64,000 nt of DNA, taken from NCBI GenBank assembly GCA_963576725.1, contig OY755240.1, forward strand, positions 96,320,316 to 96,384,315, in the 5' to 3' direction. This document shows positions 52,958 through 63,572 of this stretch, piece after piece (the first letter of the stretch is position 1; the number at the start of each line of letters is the position of its first letter). Both the position numbers and the translations under genes were made by a program. The stretch is from Azorinus chamasolen (Eukaryota; Mollusca; Bivalvia; Cardiida; Solecurtidae). Under the pieces are notes generated by a model, which was not told the origin of the DNA, did not search any database, and saw only the letters and a list, made by a program, of their open reading frames with translations.

Positions 52958-54506
52958 AACAAGAGTACCGCATACGGTACATAATACGCCCACTTGCAAA
53001 CTTTCTCTGATTCAACATGCCTTATAAGTGTTGACATTTTCTAATCTGTGCTTCAGATCTTGATTTCCATATTAAGGTGATACCATTTTTAAAAAAAAAT
53101 GAAGTGAATATCTTATTATAACTCTGTAAAGACAAACTGAATGAACCTCAAAATAAACTCAGCTTCAAATTTTGTTTCTTAAAACATTTGTGTTACGTTT
53201 CATTTATATCATTTTAATAGTTTTCCCAGAAAACAACAGACAAACTAAAAGTTGACCGACAAACAAAGCAACGAACACACAAAGTTGAAGGACCATAACT
53301 TTAGAATAAAATGACATATCAAAACCCCCGCAATATATGTAAAAATTCACATTAAGGTTTAACCATATAAAAAAATTGAAGTAAATATCATTTCAAATGA
53401 AGACGTTATGGCCATCCTCATATTTGCATAGATTTGCATTATTTTTTTAAGTGCAAGGGCCATAACTCCGAAACAACAAATCAAATGATCCTCAGATTCG
53501 ACTTAGCTTCAGGTCTTGATGCATTAAACATGTGTATGAAGTTTCATTAATATCTGTCAAACAGTTTTGCCAGAAAACAGCGGACAAACTATATGCATAT
53601 ATTTGCATTATTTTTTATGTAAAAGGGCCATAACTCCGAAACGACAAAGCAAATAAACCTCAAAATAGACTCAGCATCAGATCTTGATGCATTAAACATT
53701 TTTGTGAAGTTTCATTAATATCTCTCCAATAGTTTTCTCAGAAAACGGCAGACAAACTATTTGCATGTATTTGCATTGTTTTTTAAATACAAGGGCCATA
53801 ACTCCGAAACGACAAATCAAATGAACCTTAGAATTCACTCAGCTTCAGATCTTGATGCATTAAACATTTGTGTGAAGTTTCATTAATATCTCTCAAATAG
53901 TTTTTCCAGAAAACAGCGGACAAGCTATTTGCATATTTTTTAACGACAAGGGCCATAACTCTGAAATGAAAAATCAAATGAACCTCAGAATCAACTCAGC
54001 TTCAGACCTTGATGCATTAAACATTTGTGTGAAGTTTCATAAATATCTCTCAAATAGTTTTCCCAGAAAACAGCGGACAAACTATTTGCATGTATTTGCA
54101 CTATTTTTTAAGTAAAAGGGTCATAACTCCGAAATGACAAATCAAATGAACGTCAGAATCTACTCAGCTTCAGATCTTGATGCATTACACATTTGTGTGA
54201 AGTTTCATTAATATCTCTTAAATAGTTTTCCCAGAAAACAGCGGACAAACTATTTGCATATTTTTAGGACAAGGGCAATAACTCTGAAATGAAAAATCAA
54301 ATGAACCTCAATATCAACTCAGCTTCAGATCTTGATGCATTAAACATTTGTGTGAAGTTTCATTAATATCTGTCAAATAGTTTTCCCACAAAACTGCGGA
54401 CAAACAAAATGTTGACGGATGAACGAACAAACGAACGAACGAACGAACGAACGAACGAACGAACGAACGAACGAACGAACACCTTTATTAGGTGGGCGTA
54501 TAAAAA
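52958..54506 (+). mobile_element. tandem-cored element H6
   Basis: 5' AACAAGAG plus hairpin GTACCGCATACGGTAC and arm ATACGCCCAC. Seven or so ~160 bp units (AAGGGCCATAACTCCGAAAC, CAGATCTTGATGCATTAAAC, TGTGAAGTTTCATTAATATC, AGAAAACAGCGGACAAACTA). GAAC microsatellite (54419-54480). 3' end TTATTAGGTGGGCGTATAAAAA in parts; GGGCGTAT complements the 5' arm. Confidence 0.8.
54419..54480 (+). repeat. GAAC microsatellite
   Basis: About fifteen GAAC units just before the 3' end of element H6. The minus-strand SFVRSFVRS frame is an artefact. Confidence 0.92.
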
Positions 54507-55037
54507 GGGCCAATAATTCTGCTAAATTCCATTCAACAGTTATGTAACCTATAAAATAAAGTAGAAATAAAGATGCAAAGGACATGTATTAAATCTAAAT
54601 AATATAATGAAGTTCTTTGCAAGATATTCAAATTTAAAAACCTCATTTCAACCTAAAAAATAATTGAGATTACAAATGCAATTTGCTTTCATTCTTACAT
54701 TTATATTTTTTCACTTCCATGAAGAGTAGACCAAGATCAAACAGGTTTTGTAGGAGCTTTCTGATCAGGACCAATGTCTGCTCTGTTTGCTTATAGTTGA
54801 CCGCTGACTAGTGTATGCTAAAGATCAGATTCTGTACTGTCACAGCAACAATTTTCATTGTATTCAATTATTATAATGATTATCATATTAAAATCCATAA
54901 TGGTGAAGTCTTGTTACATTATTCATCATGTATAGGGTACACCAGAAATGTTTTCACATGATACAGAAGTCCCCAAGATCACTGTAGCAATGGTCTAACC
55001 TGTGACAAGGTCTACAGCTCCTTTATTTCTCCACAAA

Positions 55038-55104
55038 CCCTGTGCCGTGACCAGTCTTTAGAGTCTTCTCTTCAAGACAATTCTAAGGAGTGGTCACTAC
55101 ACAG
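55038..55104. repeat. hairpin family G
   Basis: GACCAGTCTTTAGAGTCTTC / AGACAATTCTAAGGAGTGGTC, second copy of the repeat at 15783-15842. Confidence 0.7.
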
Positions 55105-55133
55105 GGTTTAGAAGAGAAATGACAAGTTAAGTA

Positions 55134-55338
55134 CAGTACAACCCCGCTAATGCGACCACTTAATAAACAGCCACTGGCGCCGTTTAAAGCAGGTGGTTGC
55201 TTAATGCACGACGAAAGTTATGCAGAAAGCTCCTATAGGAGCTTTCTGCATAACTTTCGTCCTGCATTAAGCTACCACCTGCCTCTGTCATCCAGAATTA
55301 TGCCCCTTTTTGGTGGTCGCATTAGCGGGGTTTTCCTG
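55134..55338. mobile_element. TA MITE, family H, complete
   Basis: TA flanks (55132-55133, 55339-55340). Inverted ends CAGTACAACCCCGCTAATGC and GCATTAGCGGGGTTTTCCTG. The core is a near-perfect palindrome of ~90 bp: GCAGGTGGTTGCTTAATGCA ... AAAGCTCCTATAGGAGCTTT ... TGCATTAAGCTACCACCTGC. Confidence 0.9.
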
Positions 55339-55397
55339 TATTTGATTTCACACTTTTATCTACTACTCTGCATACTGATCAAACTTCTTACAAAGTT

Positions 55398-55562
55398 TCG
55401 TGACTCTAGGTCAAATACTTTAGTTTCGTGACTCTAGGTCAAAAACTTTAGTTTCGTGACTCTCGGTCAAATACTTTAGTTTCGTGACTCCAGGTCAAAT
55501 ACTTTAGTTTCGTGACTCTAGGTCAAATACTTTAGTTTCGTGACCCCAGGTCAAATACTTTA
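55398..55562 (+). repeat. 28 bp minisatellite, six copies
   Basis: Unit GTTTCGTGACTCTAGGTCAA plus ATACTTTA with a few substitutions. Confidence 0.92.
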
Positions 55563-55641
55563 TATAGAATTATGCACAACTCAAAAATAAAGGAATGTGC
55601 AGATGGACATACATGAACACATTTTTCAGCGGTGGGAAATA

Positions 55642-55843
55642 CAGTAAAACTCCTCTAAACCAGAATTTTAGTAGAGAAGAATTTATATACTTTTAGGCAG
55701 GTGGCTGTTTAATGAAGGGTTTAAGTCAGGCATAATGTTCCTAGGAGCTTTCTGCATGACTTTCACCCTGAATTAAGCTTCCACCAGTCTCCTCGACCAA
55801 TAATTATTCTAAATTTAATGTCAGATTTAGAGGGATTTTACTG
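55642..55843. mobile_element. TA MITE, family D, complete
   Basis: TA flanks (55640-55641, 55844-55845). Ends CAGTAAAACTCCTCTAAACC and TTTAGAGGGATTTTACTG. Core AATGTTCCTAGGAGCTTTC, dyad partly lost. Confidence 0.85.
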
Positions 55844-55905
55844 TATACACTTTTGGCAAAACTAGCATAAATTTGCCCATAAAGCAAGAAAATGTAGGTC
55901 ATTAC

Positions 55906-56006
55906 TGTTGTTCGTCCAGACTATTCTGCTGGTGTCGTATCATATCCTTGGATGTGTCTAATTGTTGTTGCAGCGTAGCCACTTCTTTCAATTGTCTCTC
56001 ATACAG
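55906..56006 (-). CDS. coiled-coil gene, exon c
   Basis: 101 bases. Acceptor GGTTTGTTTTACAG; codes LYERQLKEVATLQQQLDTSK then DMIRHQQNSLDEQ, a heptad-patterned coiled coil. The donor is taken as CA/GTAATG at 55906-55905, leaving two bases that complete a Gln codon with the first base of exon d. Without that splice the frame stops at once (TAA). The donor is weak, so a short isoform ending here is possible. Confidence 0.75.
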
Positions 56007-56279
56007 CTGTAAAACAAACCACAATCAAACTTTTATCATGCAACGTCACGAAATACAGTCACTTCCTACTAGCATAATATTTTCTACGTCGACGCTGTAT
56101 TTTGTGAGGTATAGTGCATGTGTACTGACCCCACTGGAATGCAAGTTTTGTTCAGCCAATAGGAGGAAAACAGAAGGAGGAAAAAGGCATTATTAAACAT
56201 AAACATCAAATTTAACCCATTTGCTCACCATTGTCTCAACTATTTGTCCATATAAAAGGATTAAATCAAGTTTGTTTAT

Positions 56280-56335
56280 GTTGTAAAAGTCGATGACGTC
56301 ACTGCATGCCAACATGACGTCACGTAATACGTACT
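56280..56335. promoter_or_regulatory. pair of TGACGTCA sites
   Basis: GATGACGTCACTGCATGCC and AACATGACGTCACGTAATACG: two perfect CRE-type palindromes 26 bases apart in the intron. Function not shown. Confidence 0.5.
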
Positions 56336-56423
56336 TGCATGTATTTTCATTCAGGGGACGAAACCGCTTTAGCAATATTTCTTTTTCTTCATTTTCTCCA
56401 TTTTTCTTGGAGTTGCATGATAA

Positions 56424-56572
56424 AAGAATTACTATGCTAGTAGTTTGGAACTTCAACTGTATTTTGGCTCGTCAGAAAAGTAGTTAAATGCTCGCCAAGG
56501 CTCGCATTTAACAACTTTTCTAACTCACCAAAATACAGCTGAACTTCCAAACTACTAGCATAGTAATTCTTA
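56424..56572. mobile_element. foldback element N
   Basis: Arms of ~72 bp: AGAATTACTATGCTAGTAGT onward pairs with the sequence ending ACTACTAGCATAGTAATTCT. The centre is TGCTCGCCAAGGCTCGCA. Few mismatches, so fairly young. No target duplication identified. Confidence 0.8.
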
Positions 56573-56739
56573 TATACACATTCAAACCTAAATAACGGAC
56601 CTTATCTGTACAACAGATTCACTTTTATTTCATATGGTTTCACAAAAATGAAAAGAGTTACACTTAGTGAACCATCAACTACATGTAGAGTAAGAACTAG
56701 CTTTACACAGACTCTTGGTATCAAACCTCTGCACATTAA

Positions 56740-56988
56740 CACTTTACTCCATGAATATTCATGTTAAAAATAATGACATCTTAACTATTGATTAGATTAA
56801 ATTTTATAAAATACAATGTAGCTCATGGACACACAAAATTTTGGTCATGGGAGAAACTGCAGAATCGTATCCTTATTATATCATAAGCAAACAGTGCAGA
56901 CCCTGATCAGACGGCTCCTACAGGAGTCATCATATCTAGGTCTATTCTTTTTGCAAAGGTGTAGAAAGGCGTATTCCTGGAGAAAAAG
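56740..56988 (+). mobile_element. TTAA MITE, family B
   Basis: TTAA at 56736-56739, CACTTTACTCCATGAATATT. Hairpin dyad GGCTCCTACAGGAGTC, right end CTGGAGAAAAAG. Confidence 0.82.
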
Positions 56989-57439
56989 TTATGTGACTGT
57001 GTATAACACTTTCAGGTAACTGGTTAAAGTGAACACTTTAAGAAACAATCTAAACATTGGACAGTGCATTGTACAGTTATAGCATGTGATAATGAAATTG
57101 TAGTAAACTTGGTATCTCCATTTGCCATGACCACGACCTTGAAAATATTGGCTTACGTCATATGAATGACATAACTACGGGTAATAGTTAAAAAATTGTA
57201 TGAAATTACTTGTATAAGCATAATACAGCTATACAGTAGATATATATGTGCATAAAATTGGCATTTACCTATTATGTCCTTGACTTTGATACTGGACTAG
57301 ATCATGTGTGCAACACATGTCAGCTTATGGTTAGCATTTGTGTGCAACTAATAAGAATTGGACAAACACTAGTAAGTTTCAAACCATCTGTACTCTTATA
57401 AGCAGTTTGGAAGAAAATGCTTATTATAAACCTATATAA

Positions 57440-57590
57440 CCCTTTCTCTGTTCTATATTTAGTCCAAATTTCAATATCTATTGAATATTCAATGGAAAAC
57501 AGTTATAATGAAATATGGAAGGTTGAGCCATCTGATCTGGGTCTACTGTGTTTGCAAATGCGTGAAACATGTTTATATGAAGGAAAGGGA
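57440..57590 (-). mobile_element. TTAA MITE, family A, internally deleted
   Basis: CCCTTTCTCTGTTCTATA ... GAAATATGGAAGG, then a jump to GCCATCTGATCTGGGTCTAC and the right end ATGAAGGAAAGGG. The left hairpin arm is missing. Confidence 0.8.
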
Positions 57591-57627
57591 TAACCCTTGG
57601 CATGACGGTGGTGAGTCAGGTATGACA

Positions 57628-57738
57628 TATGAAAACAGTTTGGATGAGTGACTCAGTGTCTATCAGGTATGACGTATGAAAACAATTTGGATCTAAAAGA
57701 GATGAGTGACTCAGTGTCTCATCAGGATCAAAACTATT
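57628..57738. repeat. hairpin family F, duplicated
   Basis: GTATGACRTATGAAAACARTTTGG occurs twice in similar form (first at ~57617, then ~57666). GATGAGTGACTCAGTGTCTC lies between the arms, and ATCAGGATCAAAACTATTT closes the hairpin. Confidence 0.6.
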
Positions 57739-57840
57739 TAACACTCAATTTGTAACTTGGAAGAAACCTTTGTTTACAGATGACAATTATCTAGTGTGCA
57801 AGGAGTTAATGAATAGTGACGATCACGCACAATAACTTCA

Positions 57841-58081
57841 CTCTTTACTCCATGAATATTCATGTAAGATATAATGACATTGTGAATATTAATTAGGACC
57901 ATTTTTATAACGGCATTATGATCACAAATAGGTTTGCTATGGCAGAAACTATAGAATCATGTCTATATTATTCCATAAGCAAACAGAACAGATTCTGATC
58001 AGACAGCTCCTATAGGAACCGTCTGGTCTGGGTTTACTCTGTTTTCAAAGGTGTTAAAAGGTGTATCTACAGACTAAAGGG
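57841..58081 (+). mobile_element. TTAA MITE, family B
   Basis: CTCTTTACTCCATGAATATT to CTACAGACTAAAGGG. Hairpin dyad AGCTCCTATAGGAACC. Flanking TTAA degraded. Confidence 0.82.
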
Positions 58082-58154
58082 TAAAGCTACCATACGTTAT
58101 ATTGTCACAGATAAGTTTTCCTTAGTACTTCGTGCATGGGCATTGTAAACATAC

Positions 58155-58243
58155 ATCACGTATATTCCTCAGCTGTGAGTCTGTTCGTTCCTGCTTTATC
58201 TTCAGAGACTCTATCAAGTCATCTTTACATTTCTCCCGCATAC
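58155..58243 (-). CDS. coiled-coil gene, exon b
   Basis: 89 bases. Acceptor CTTGTCTTGTTTCAG, donor GAT/GTATGT. Codes (G)MREKCKDDLIESLKIKQER then TDSQLRNIRD, strongly helical and charged with a coiled-coil pattern. Phase 1 in, phase 0 out, matching both neighbours. Confidence 0.82.
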
Positions 58244-58514
58244 CTGAAACAAGACAAGCATAAAACACCTCAAAATGCTGTGTGAAATATTGCGAACTAA
58301 ATATTTTAAAATGTTCACTTCAGATAATGTCACTTCAGAATGTCAGATTCTCACTGCATTGCAACTTTAGTGTAATATATCAGGGTCTGACACATTCCAT
58401 TATGTTCTGCTTGCCCTGATTTTAGCATTATTTTTTTTAGATTTATGTATCTAGGAAAGTGAGGTGTGAAAAAGTTTTAAAATAAGGGAAAGGGTTAAGC
58501 AGCGGCTGCTTTAT

Positions 58515-58738
58515 CTCTTTACTCCATAAATACGCCTTTTGATGTGTTTGCAAACAGAGTAGACCCAGATTAGATGGCTCCTATAAGAGCCATCTGATCA
58601 GGGTCTGCTCTGTTTGCTTTTGGTATACAGTTTCTGCCAAGGCCAAAACTTTCTGTGTTTATGTGCTATTATAACAATTAATCTAATTAATATTCATGAC
58701 GTAATTATTTCTTACATAAATATTCATGGAGTAGAGGG
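58515..58738 (-). mobile_element. TTAA MITE, family B
   Basis: CTCTTTACTCCATAAATACG to TCATGGAGTAGAGGG. Dyad GGCTCCTATAAGAGCC. TGACGTAA replaces the TGACGTCA site. Confidence 0.86.
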
Positions 58739-58836
58739 TTATAGGACATCCATACTGATTTATTACATGGCCACTGTAGAGATCCCACTGTATACTGAAT
58801 TAATGATGGAGGTTTCATGGTAGCATCAGTGCTTAC

Positions 58837-58929
58837 CTATTTCCTTCTGTAACAGAGCAAGCTGCTGCCTCGCTGATCTGTTCTCCTCTGACAGGCGCAT
58901 TACCTCACCATGACAAGTAGTCAGCTCAT
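58837..58929 (-). CDS. coiled-coil gene, exon a (first seen)
   Basis: 93 bases. Acceptor CATTTTTCTAG, donor ATAG/GTAAGC. Codes ELTTCHGEVMRLSEENRSAR then QQLALLQKEI, a coiled coil. It starts with two bases of a split codon, so at least one more upstream exon exists, beyond 59000 and perhaps outside the window. Confidence 0.82.
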
Positions 58930-58998
58930 CTAGAAAAATGAACATGATTCACAATCTTAAAACTTTATTGAAACTGAAATTAATCCTTTTAACATTAA

Positions 58999-59101
58999 CC
59001 CTTTGCCTGTTCTAGATTTAGTCCATAACCTACTGAATAATCATGATGGATAAAATAGTTATAATGAAATATGGAAGGTGTAACATAGAACAGGGAAAGG
59101 G
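58999..59101 (-). mobile_element. minimal family A derivative (104 bp)
   Basis: TTAA on both sides. Begins CCCTTTGCCTGTTCTAGA and ends ATAGAACAGGGAAAGGG. Both ends are the same family A terminus in opposite orientation and the hairpin is gone. Confidence 0.82.
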
Positions 59102-59318
59102 TTAACATATTTAAAATAACAGCTGCAATTTCTGACAGGATATCCTGAAATAAAATTCATAAGAAGACTTTTGAGGGGAAACAATTTATCTATCTATAGA
59201 GGTAATAACTTATTTGTGTGAATTCAAAGATTTTTCCGAGGCAACTCTTCCAATAAGCTATCCATATACCTATGTTTAAATGAGAGAACTCACTCTCATG
59301 ACAATGGCTATCAGTTAA

Positions 59319-59561
59319 TCCTTTCCCTGTTCTATGCTTATTTCAAATTTCAATACCAACTGAATATTCATGGACAAAATAGTTATAATGAAATATGGAA
59401 AGAGGAACATTTTAGCCATTTTAGAAAGTAAAGAAACAGAACTTTAAAATTCCACTAGCAAGCAGAGTAGACCCTGATCAGATGGCTACTGTAGTAGCCG
59501 TCTGATCTGGGTATAATCTGTTTGCAAATGCATAAAAAAAGCATTTATCTGAAGGAAAGCG
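59319..59561 (-). mobile_element. TTAA MITE, family A
   Basis: TTAA at 59315-59318 and 59562-59565. Dyad GGCTACTGTAGTAGCC, a paired change on both sides of the centre. Confidence 0.88.
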
Positions 59562-59689
59562 TTAAAATACACACTTGGCATAGCTGCTAAACTCTTTGAA
59601 TACTGAATGGAACTTCCGCTCACTGTTTAATGGTAAAGTGCATTTAGTATGAAAGGAAAGGATTTGCTTGAGATTTTGTATGAAAAACA

Positions 59690-59800
59690 GTGCACAGAGT
59701 AGACCCTAATCAGAGGCCTCTTCAATGAGCTCTCTGAACTCTGAGTTTACACTTATGAAAATGCCATTAAATCGTTTCCCTAATTCAAAGGGTTAAATAG
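59690..59800. repeat. eroded palindromic MITE
   Basis: ACAGTGCACAGAGTAGACCC with AGAGGCCTCTTCAATGAGCTC. Termini not recognisable apart from AAAGGG before TTAA. Confidence 0.45.
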
Positions 59801-59995
59801 CTGTTCAACAACTTTATGATATTAGTTAGCCCTTTACTCCATAAATACGCCTTTTAACGCAGACCCAGATCAGACAGCTTCTATAGGAGCCATCTGATCA
59901 GGGTCTGTTCTGTTTGCTTATGAAATTACATAGATCTGAATCTGATTTTTTTTTTTTGCCATGGCCAAAATTTCCCATGTTCATATTCCATTCTA

Positions 59996-61122
59996 AACAA
60001 GAGGGCCAAGATGGCCCTTAATCGCTCACCTGATTACCATAGATTAGCAGTGGTTCTGCAGAACAAGATTTTCAAAGATTTAGTATACTGATTTTATCAA
60101 GACAATGATTCTGACCATTGAAGATTGGGCTAAAAATGTGCTCTCTAAAGTAATTTTTCTAAGATTTGACCTAGTGACCTACTTTTTATTCCCACCCAAC
60201 CCATGATCACACTCAACCTTGATATCACCAAGACAAACACTCTGAGCAAGTTTGAGGAAGACTGGGCTAAAAATGTGGCCACTGGAGTGTAAACTAGATT
60301 TCTCTAAGATATGACCCAGTGACCTACTTTTTGACCTCACATAACCCACTTTTAAACTTGTCCAAGATTTTATTAGGACAATCATTCTGACCAATTTGCA
60401 TGAAGATTTGGCTATAAATGTGACCTCTAGAGTGTTCACAAGGTTTTCGTACTATTTGACCTAGTGACCTAGTTTTCAACCCCACATAATCCACTTTCAC
60501 ACTCATTTGAGATTTTATCAAGACAATCATTATGACTAAGTTTCATGAAGATTGGACTAAAATTGTGACCACTAGAGTGTTCACAAGGGTTTTTTTACTG
60601 TTTGACCTAGTGACCTAGTTTTTAACTCCACTTGACCCACTTTCGAACTCGTCCGAGATTTTATCAAGACATTCATTCTGACCAAGTTTCATGAAGATTG
60701 GACTAAAATTGTGACCACTAGAGTGTTCACAAGGTTTTTCTACTGTTTGACCTAGTGACCTAGTTTTTTACCCTACAAAACCCATTTTTCAAACTCCTCC
60801 TAGATTTTATCAAGACAATCATTCTGACCAAGTTTCATGAAAATTGGGCTAAAAATGTGACCTGTAGAGGGTTCAAAAGGTTTTCCTACTATTTGACCTA
60901 GTGACCTAGTTTTTAACCCAACTTGACCCACTTTCGAACTCGTCCGAGATTTTATCAAGACATTCATTCTGACCAAGTTTCATGAAGATTAGACTACAAT
61001 TGTGACCACTAGAGTGTTCACAAGCAAATTGTTGACGACACACGACGCACGACGGACGACGGACGACGGACATTCAAGTCTCCCAAAAGCTCACCCTGAG
61101 CTTTGCTCAGGTGAGCTAAAAA
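59996..61122 (+). mobile_element. tandem-cored element H3
   Basis: Same subfamily as H1: AACAAGAGGGCCAAGATGGC, CGCTCACCTG, ~140 bp units with GACCTAGTGACCTAGTTTT, GACGGACG microsatellite, 3' hairpin GCTCACCCTGAGCTTTGCTC with AGGTGAGCTAAAAA. Followed without gap by H4. Confidence 0.83.
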
Positions 61123-61149
61123 CAAGAGATGTCACAGTCACGTGACAAA

Positions 61150-63280
61150 TGCCCCCAAAAATTATACCCTGTGACCTTGACCTTTGACCCATAGACCAGG
61201 GAGTTGACACATCGTTTTTGTGTGGTTAAAATTTGTGCCAGGTTCCTTTGAAATCCATTCACAGATAAACAAGTAATTGTACCCTGTGACCTTGATCTTT
61301 GACATATGGACCAGGGAGCTGAACGCGACACATCGTCTTTGTCTGGTGAACATCTGTGCCAAGTTATATTGAAATCCATTGACAGATAAAGATGTTACAC
61401 ACCGGACACGAAATTTGTGACAAAGTAATTGTACCCTGTGACCTTGACCTTTGACATATGGACCAGGGAGTTGAAAGCGACACATCATCTTTGTGTGGTG
61501 AACATTTGTGCCAAATCATATTGAAATTCATTGATACATAAAGAAGTTACAGACCGGACACAAAATTTGTGACAAAGTAATTGTACCCTGTGACCTTGAC
61601 AGGGTTGCCACAAACCAGAGGAAACAAAATTCCCTGACAATTCCCTGACATCTCCCTGACATAATTTCAAATTTCCCTGACACATTTCATCGCGAAATTT
61701 GGGTCTTTCTGTCATAATTTCTGTAATACGTAATGGATTTTTAAAATATATAACATTCATTCTCATGTTTTCAAAATTCCCTGACAATTCCCTGACATTT
61801 GCCTATATTTTCAAAATTCCCTGACAGTTCTCAAAATTCCCTGACAATTCCCTGACCTTGAAAAAAATTAAATTTCCCTGACTTTTCCCTGACGCGTGGC
61901 AACCCTGCTTGACCTTTGACCCATGGACCTGGGAGTTGAACGCGACACATCGTCTTTGTGTGGTGAACATTTGTGGCAAGTTATATTGAAATCCAGTGAT
62001 AGATGAAGAAGTTACAGACCGGAAACGAAATTTGTGACAAAGTAATTGTACCCTGTGACCTTGACATTTGACCCATGGACCTGGGAGTACCCTGTGACCT
62101 TGACCTTTGACATATGGACCAGGGAGTTGAAAGCGACACATCATCTTTGTGTGGTGAACATTTGTGCCAAATCATATTGAAATTCATTGATACATAAAGA
62201 AGTTACAGACCGGACACAAAATTTGTGACAAAGTAATTGTACCCTGTGACCTTGACCTTTGACCCATGGACCTGGGAGTTGAACGCGACACATCGTCTTT
62301 GTGTGGTGAACATTTGTGGCAAGTTATATTGAAATCCAGTGATAGATGAAGAAGTTACAGACCGGAAACGAAATTTGTGACAAAGTAATTGTACCCTGTG
62401 ACCTTGACATTTGACCCATGGACCAGGGAGTTGAACGTGACACATCGTTTCTGTCTGGTGAACATTTGTGGCAAGTTATATTGCAATCCATTGATAGATG
62501 AAGAAGTTACAGACCGGACACAAATTTGTGACAAAGTAATTGTACCCCGTGACCTTGACCTTTGACCCATGGACCTGGGAGTTGAACGCGACACAACGTC
62601 TTTGTGTGGTGAACATTTGTGGCAAGTTATATTGCAATCCATTGATAGATGAAGAAGTTACAGACCGGACACAAATTTGTGACAAAGTAATTGTACCCCG
62701 TGACCTTGACCTTTGACCCATGGACCTGGGAGTTAAACGCGACACAACGTCTTTGTGTGGTGAACATTTGTGGCAAGTTATATTTAAATCCATTGATAGA
62801 TGAAGAAGTTACAGACCGGACACGAAATTTGTGACAAAGTAATTGTACCCTGTGACCTTGACCTTTGACCCATGGACCTGGGAGTTGAACGCGACACATC
62901 GTCTTTGTGTGGTGAACATTTGTGGCAAGTTATATTGAAATCCATTGATAGATGAAGAAGTTACAGACCGGACACGAAATTTGTGACAAAGTAATTGTAC
63001 CCTGTGACCTTGACCTTTGACCCATGGACCTGGGAGTTGAACGCGACACATCGTCTTTGTGTGGTGAACATTTGTGGCAAGTTATATTGAAATCCATTGA
63101 TAGATGAAGAAGTTACAGACCGGACACGAAATTTGTGACAAAGTAATTGTACCCTGTGACCTTGACCTTTGACCCATGAACCTGGGAGTTGAACGCGACA
63201 CATCGTCTCTGTCTGGTGAACATTTGTGGCAAGTTATATTTAAATCCATTGATAGATGAAGAAGTTACAGACCGGACACG
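61150..63280 (+). repeat. 152 bp tandem array (core of H4)
   Basis: Roughly twelve units, each with TACCCTGTGACCTTGACCTT, TGGACCTGGGAGTTGAACGC, GACACATCGTCTTTGTGTGG, AAGTTATATTGAAATCCATT and GAAGAAGTTACAGACCGGAC. The rightmost units are nearly identical, while units left of 61600 are older and more diverged. Confidence 0.92.
61600..61907. mobile_element. MITE Q with 5-base target duplication
   Basis: Inverted ends CAGGGTTGCCAC and GTGGCAACCCTG. CTTGA duplicated at 61595-61599 and 61908-61912, and removal restores the 152 bp unit. The interior is rich in TTCCCTGACA repeats. The CAGGG end suggests hAT-like, but those usually duplicate 8 bases, so the class is open. Confidence 0.85.
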
Positions 63281-63293
63281 AATTCCGGACGGA

Positions 63294-63326
63294 AGGACAG
63301 ACGGACGGACGGACGGACAGACGGAC
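63294..63326 (+). repeat. GGAC microsatellite
   Basis: ACGGACGGACGGACGGACAG block at the end of the H4 core. A second GACAGACG block follows at 63583-63610, beyond the inserted element. Confidence 0.85.
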
Positions 63327-63335
63327 GTACTAACA

Positions 63336-63572
63336 AATGGGTAGTTGTGTGACTTTTTCCTTTGATCTTTTCTTGTGGGACTAGTCCCACAAGAAAAACT
63401 ATTTTTGGCTCTAACTTTGGAAAAGAATGATCTGGAAGCTAACCCTAACCCTATGTCCCACAACTGGCCAGGTTAATGTCACAAGAAATGGCCAGGTTAA
63501 TGTCACAAGAGATGGCCAGGTTAATGATTTTACTTGTGCGACTAGTTAGAAAAAGTCACACAACTACCCATT
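63336..63572. mobile_element. MITE P with 24-base inverted repeats
   Basis: AATGGGTAGTTGTGTGACTT onward (24 bases) is repeated inverted at 63549-63572. Inside are CTTGTGGGACTAGTCCCACA and three tandem copies of TGGCCAGGTTAATGTCACAA. It separates two halves of the H4 microsatellite. Target duplication not resolved because of the repeat. Confidence 0.82.

Noticed and set aside
55903..55905. TAA just after exon c as the gene's natural stop
   Set aside because: A GTAATG donor there gives a phase that exactly fits the acceptor of exon d. Kept as a possible short isoform only.
61116..63463. A ladder of overlapping minus-strand frames of 80-116 codons with the same peptide (PGPWVKGQGHRVQLLCHKF)
   Set aside because: They follow the 152 bp tandem unit, which is not a multiple of three, so each unit re-creates the frame. 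No start, splice or family evidence.
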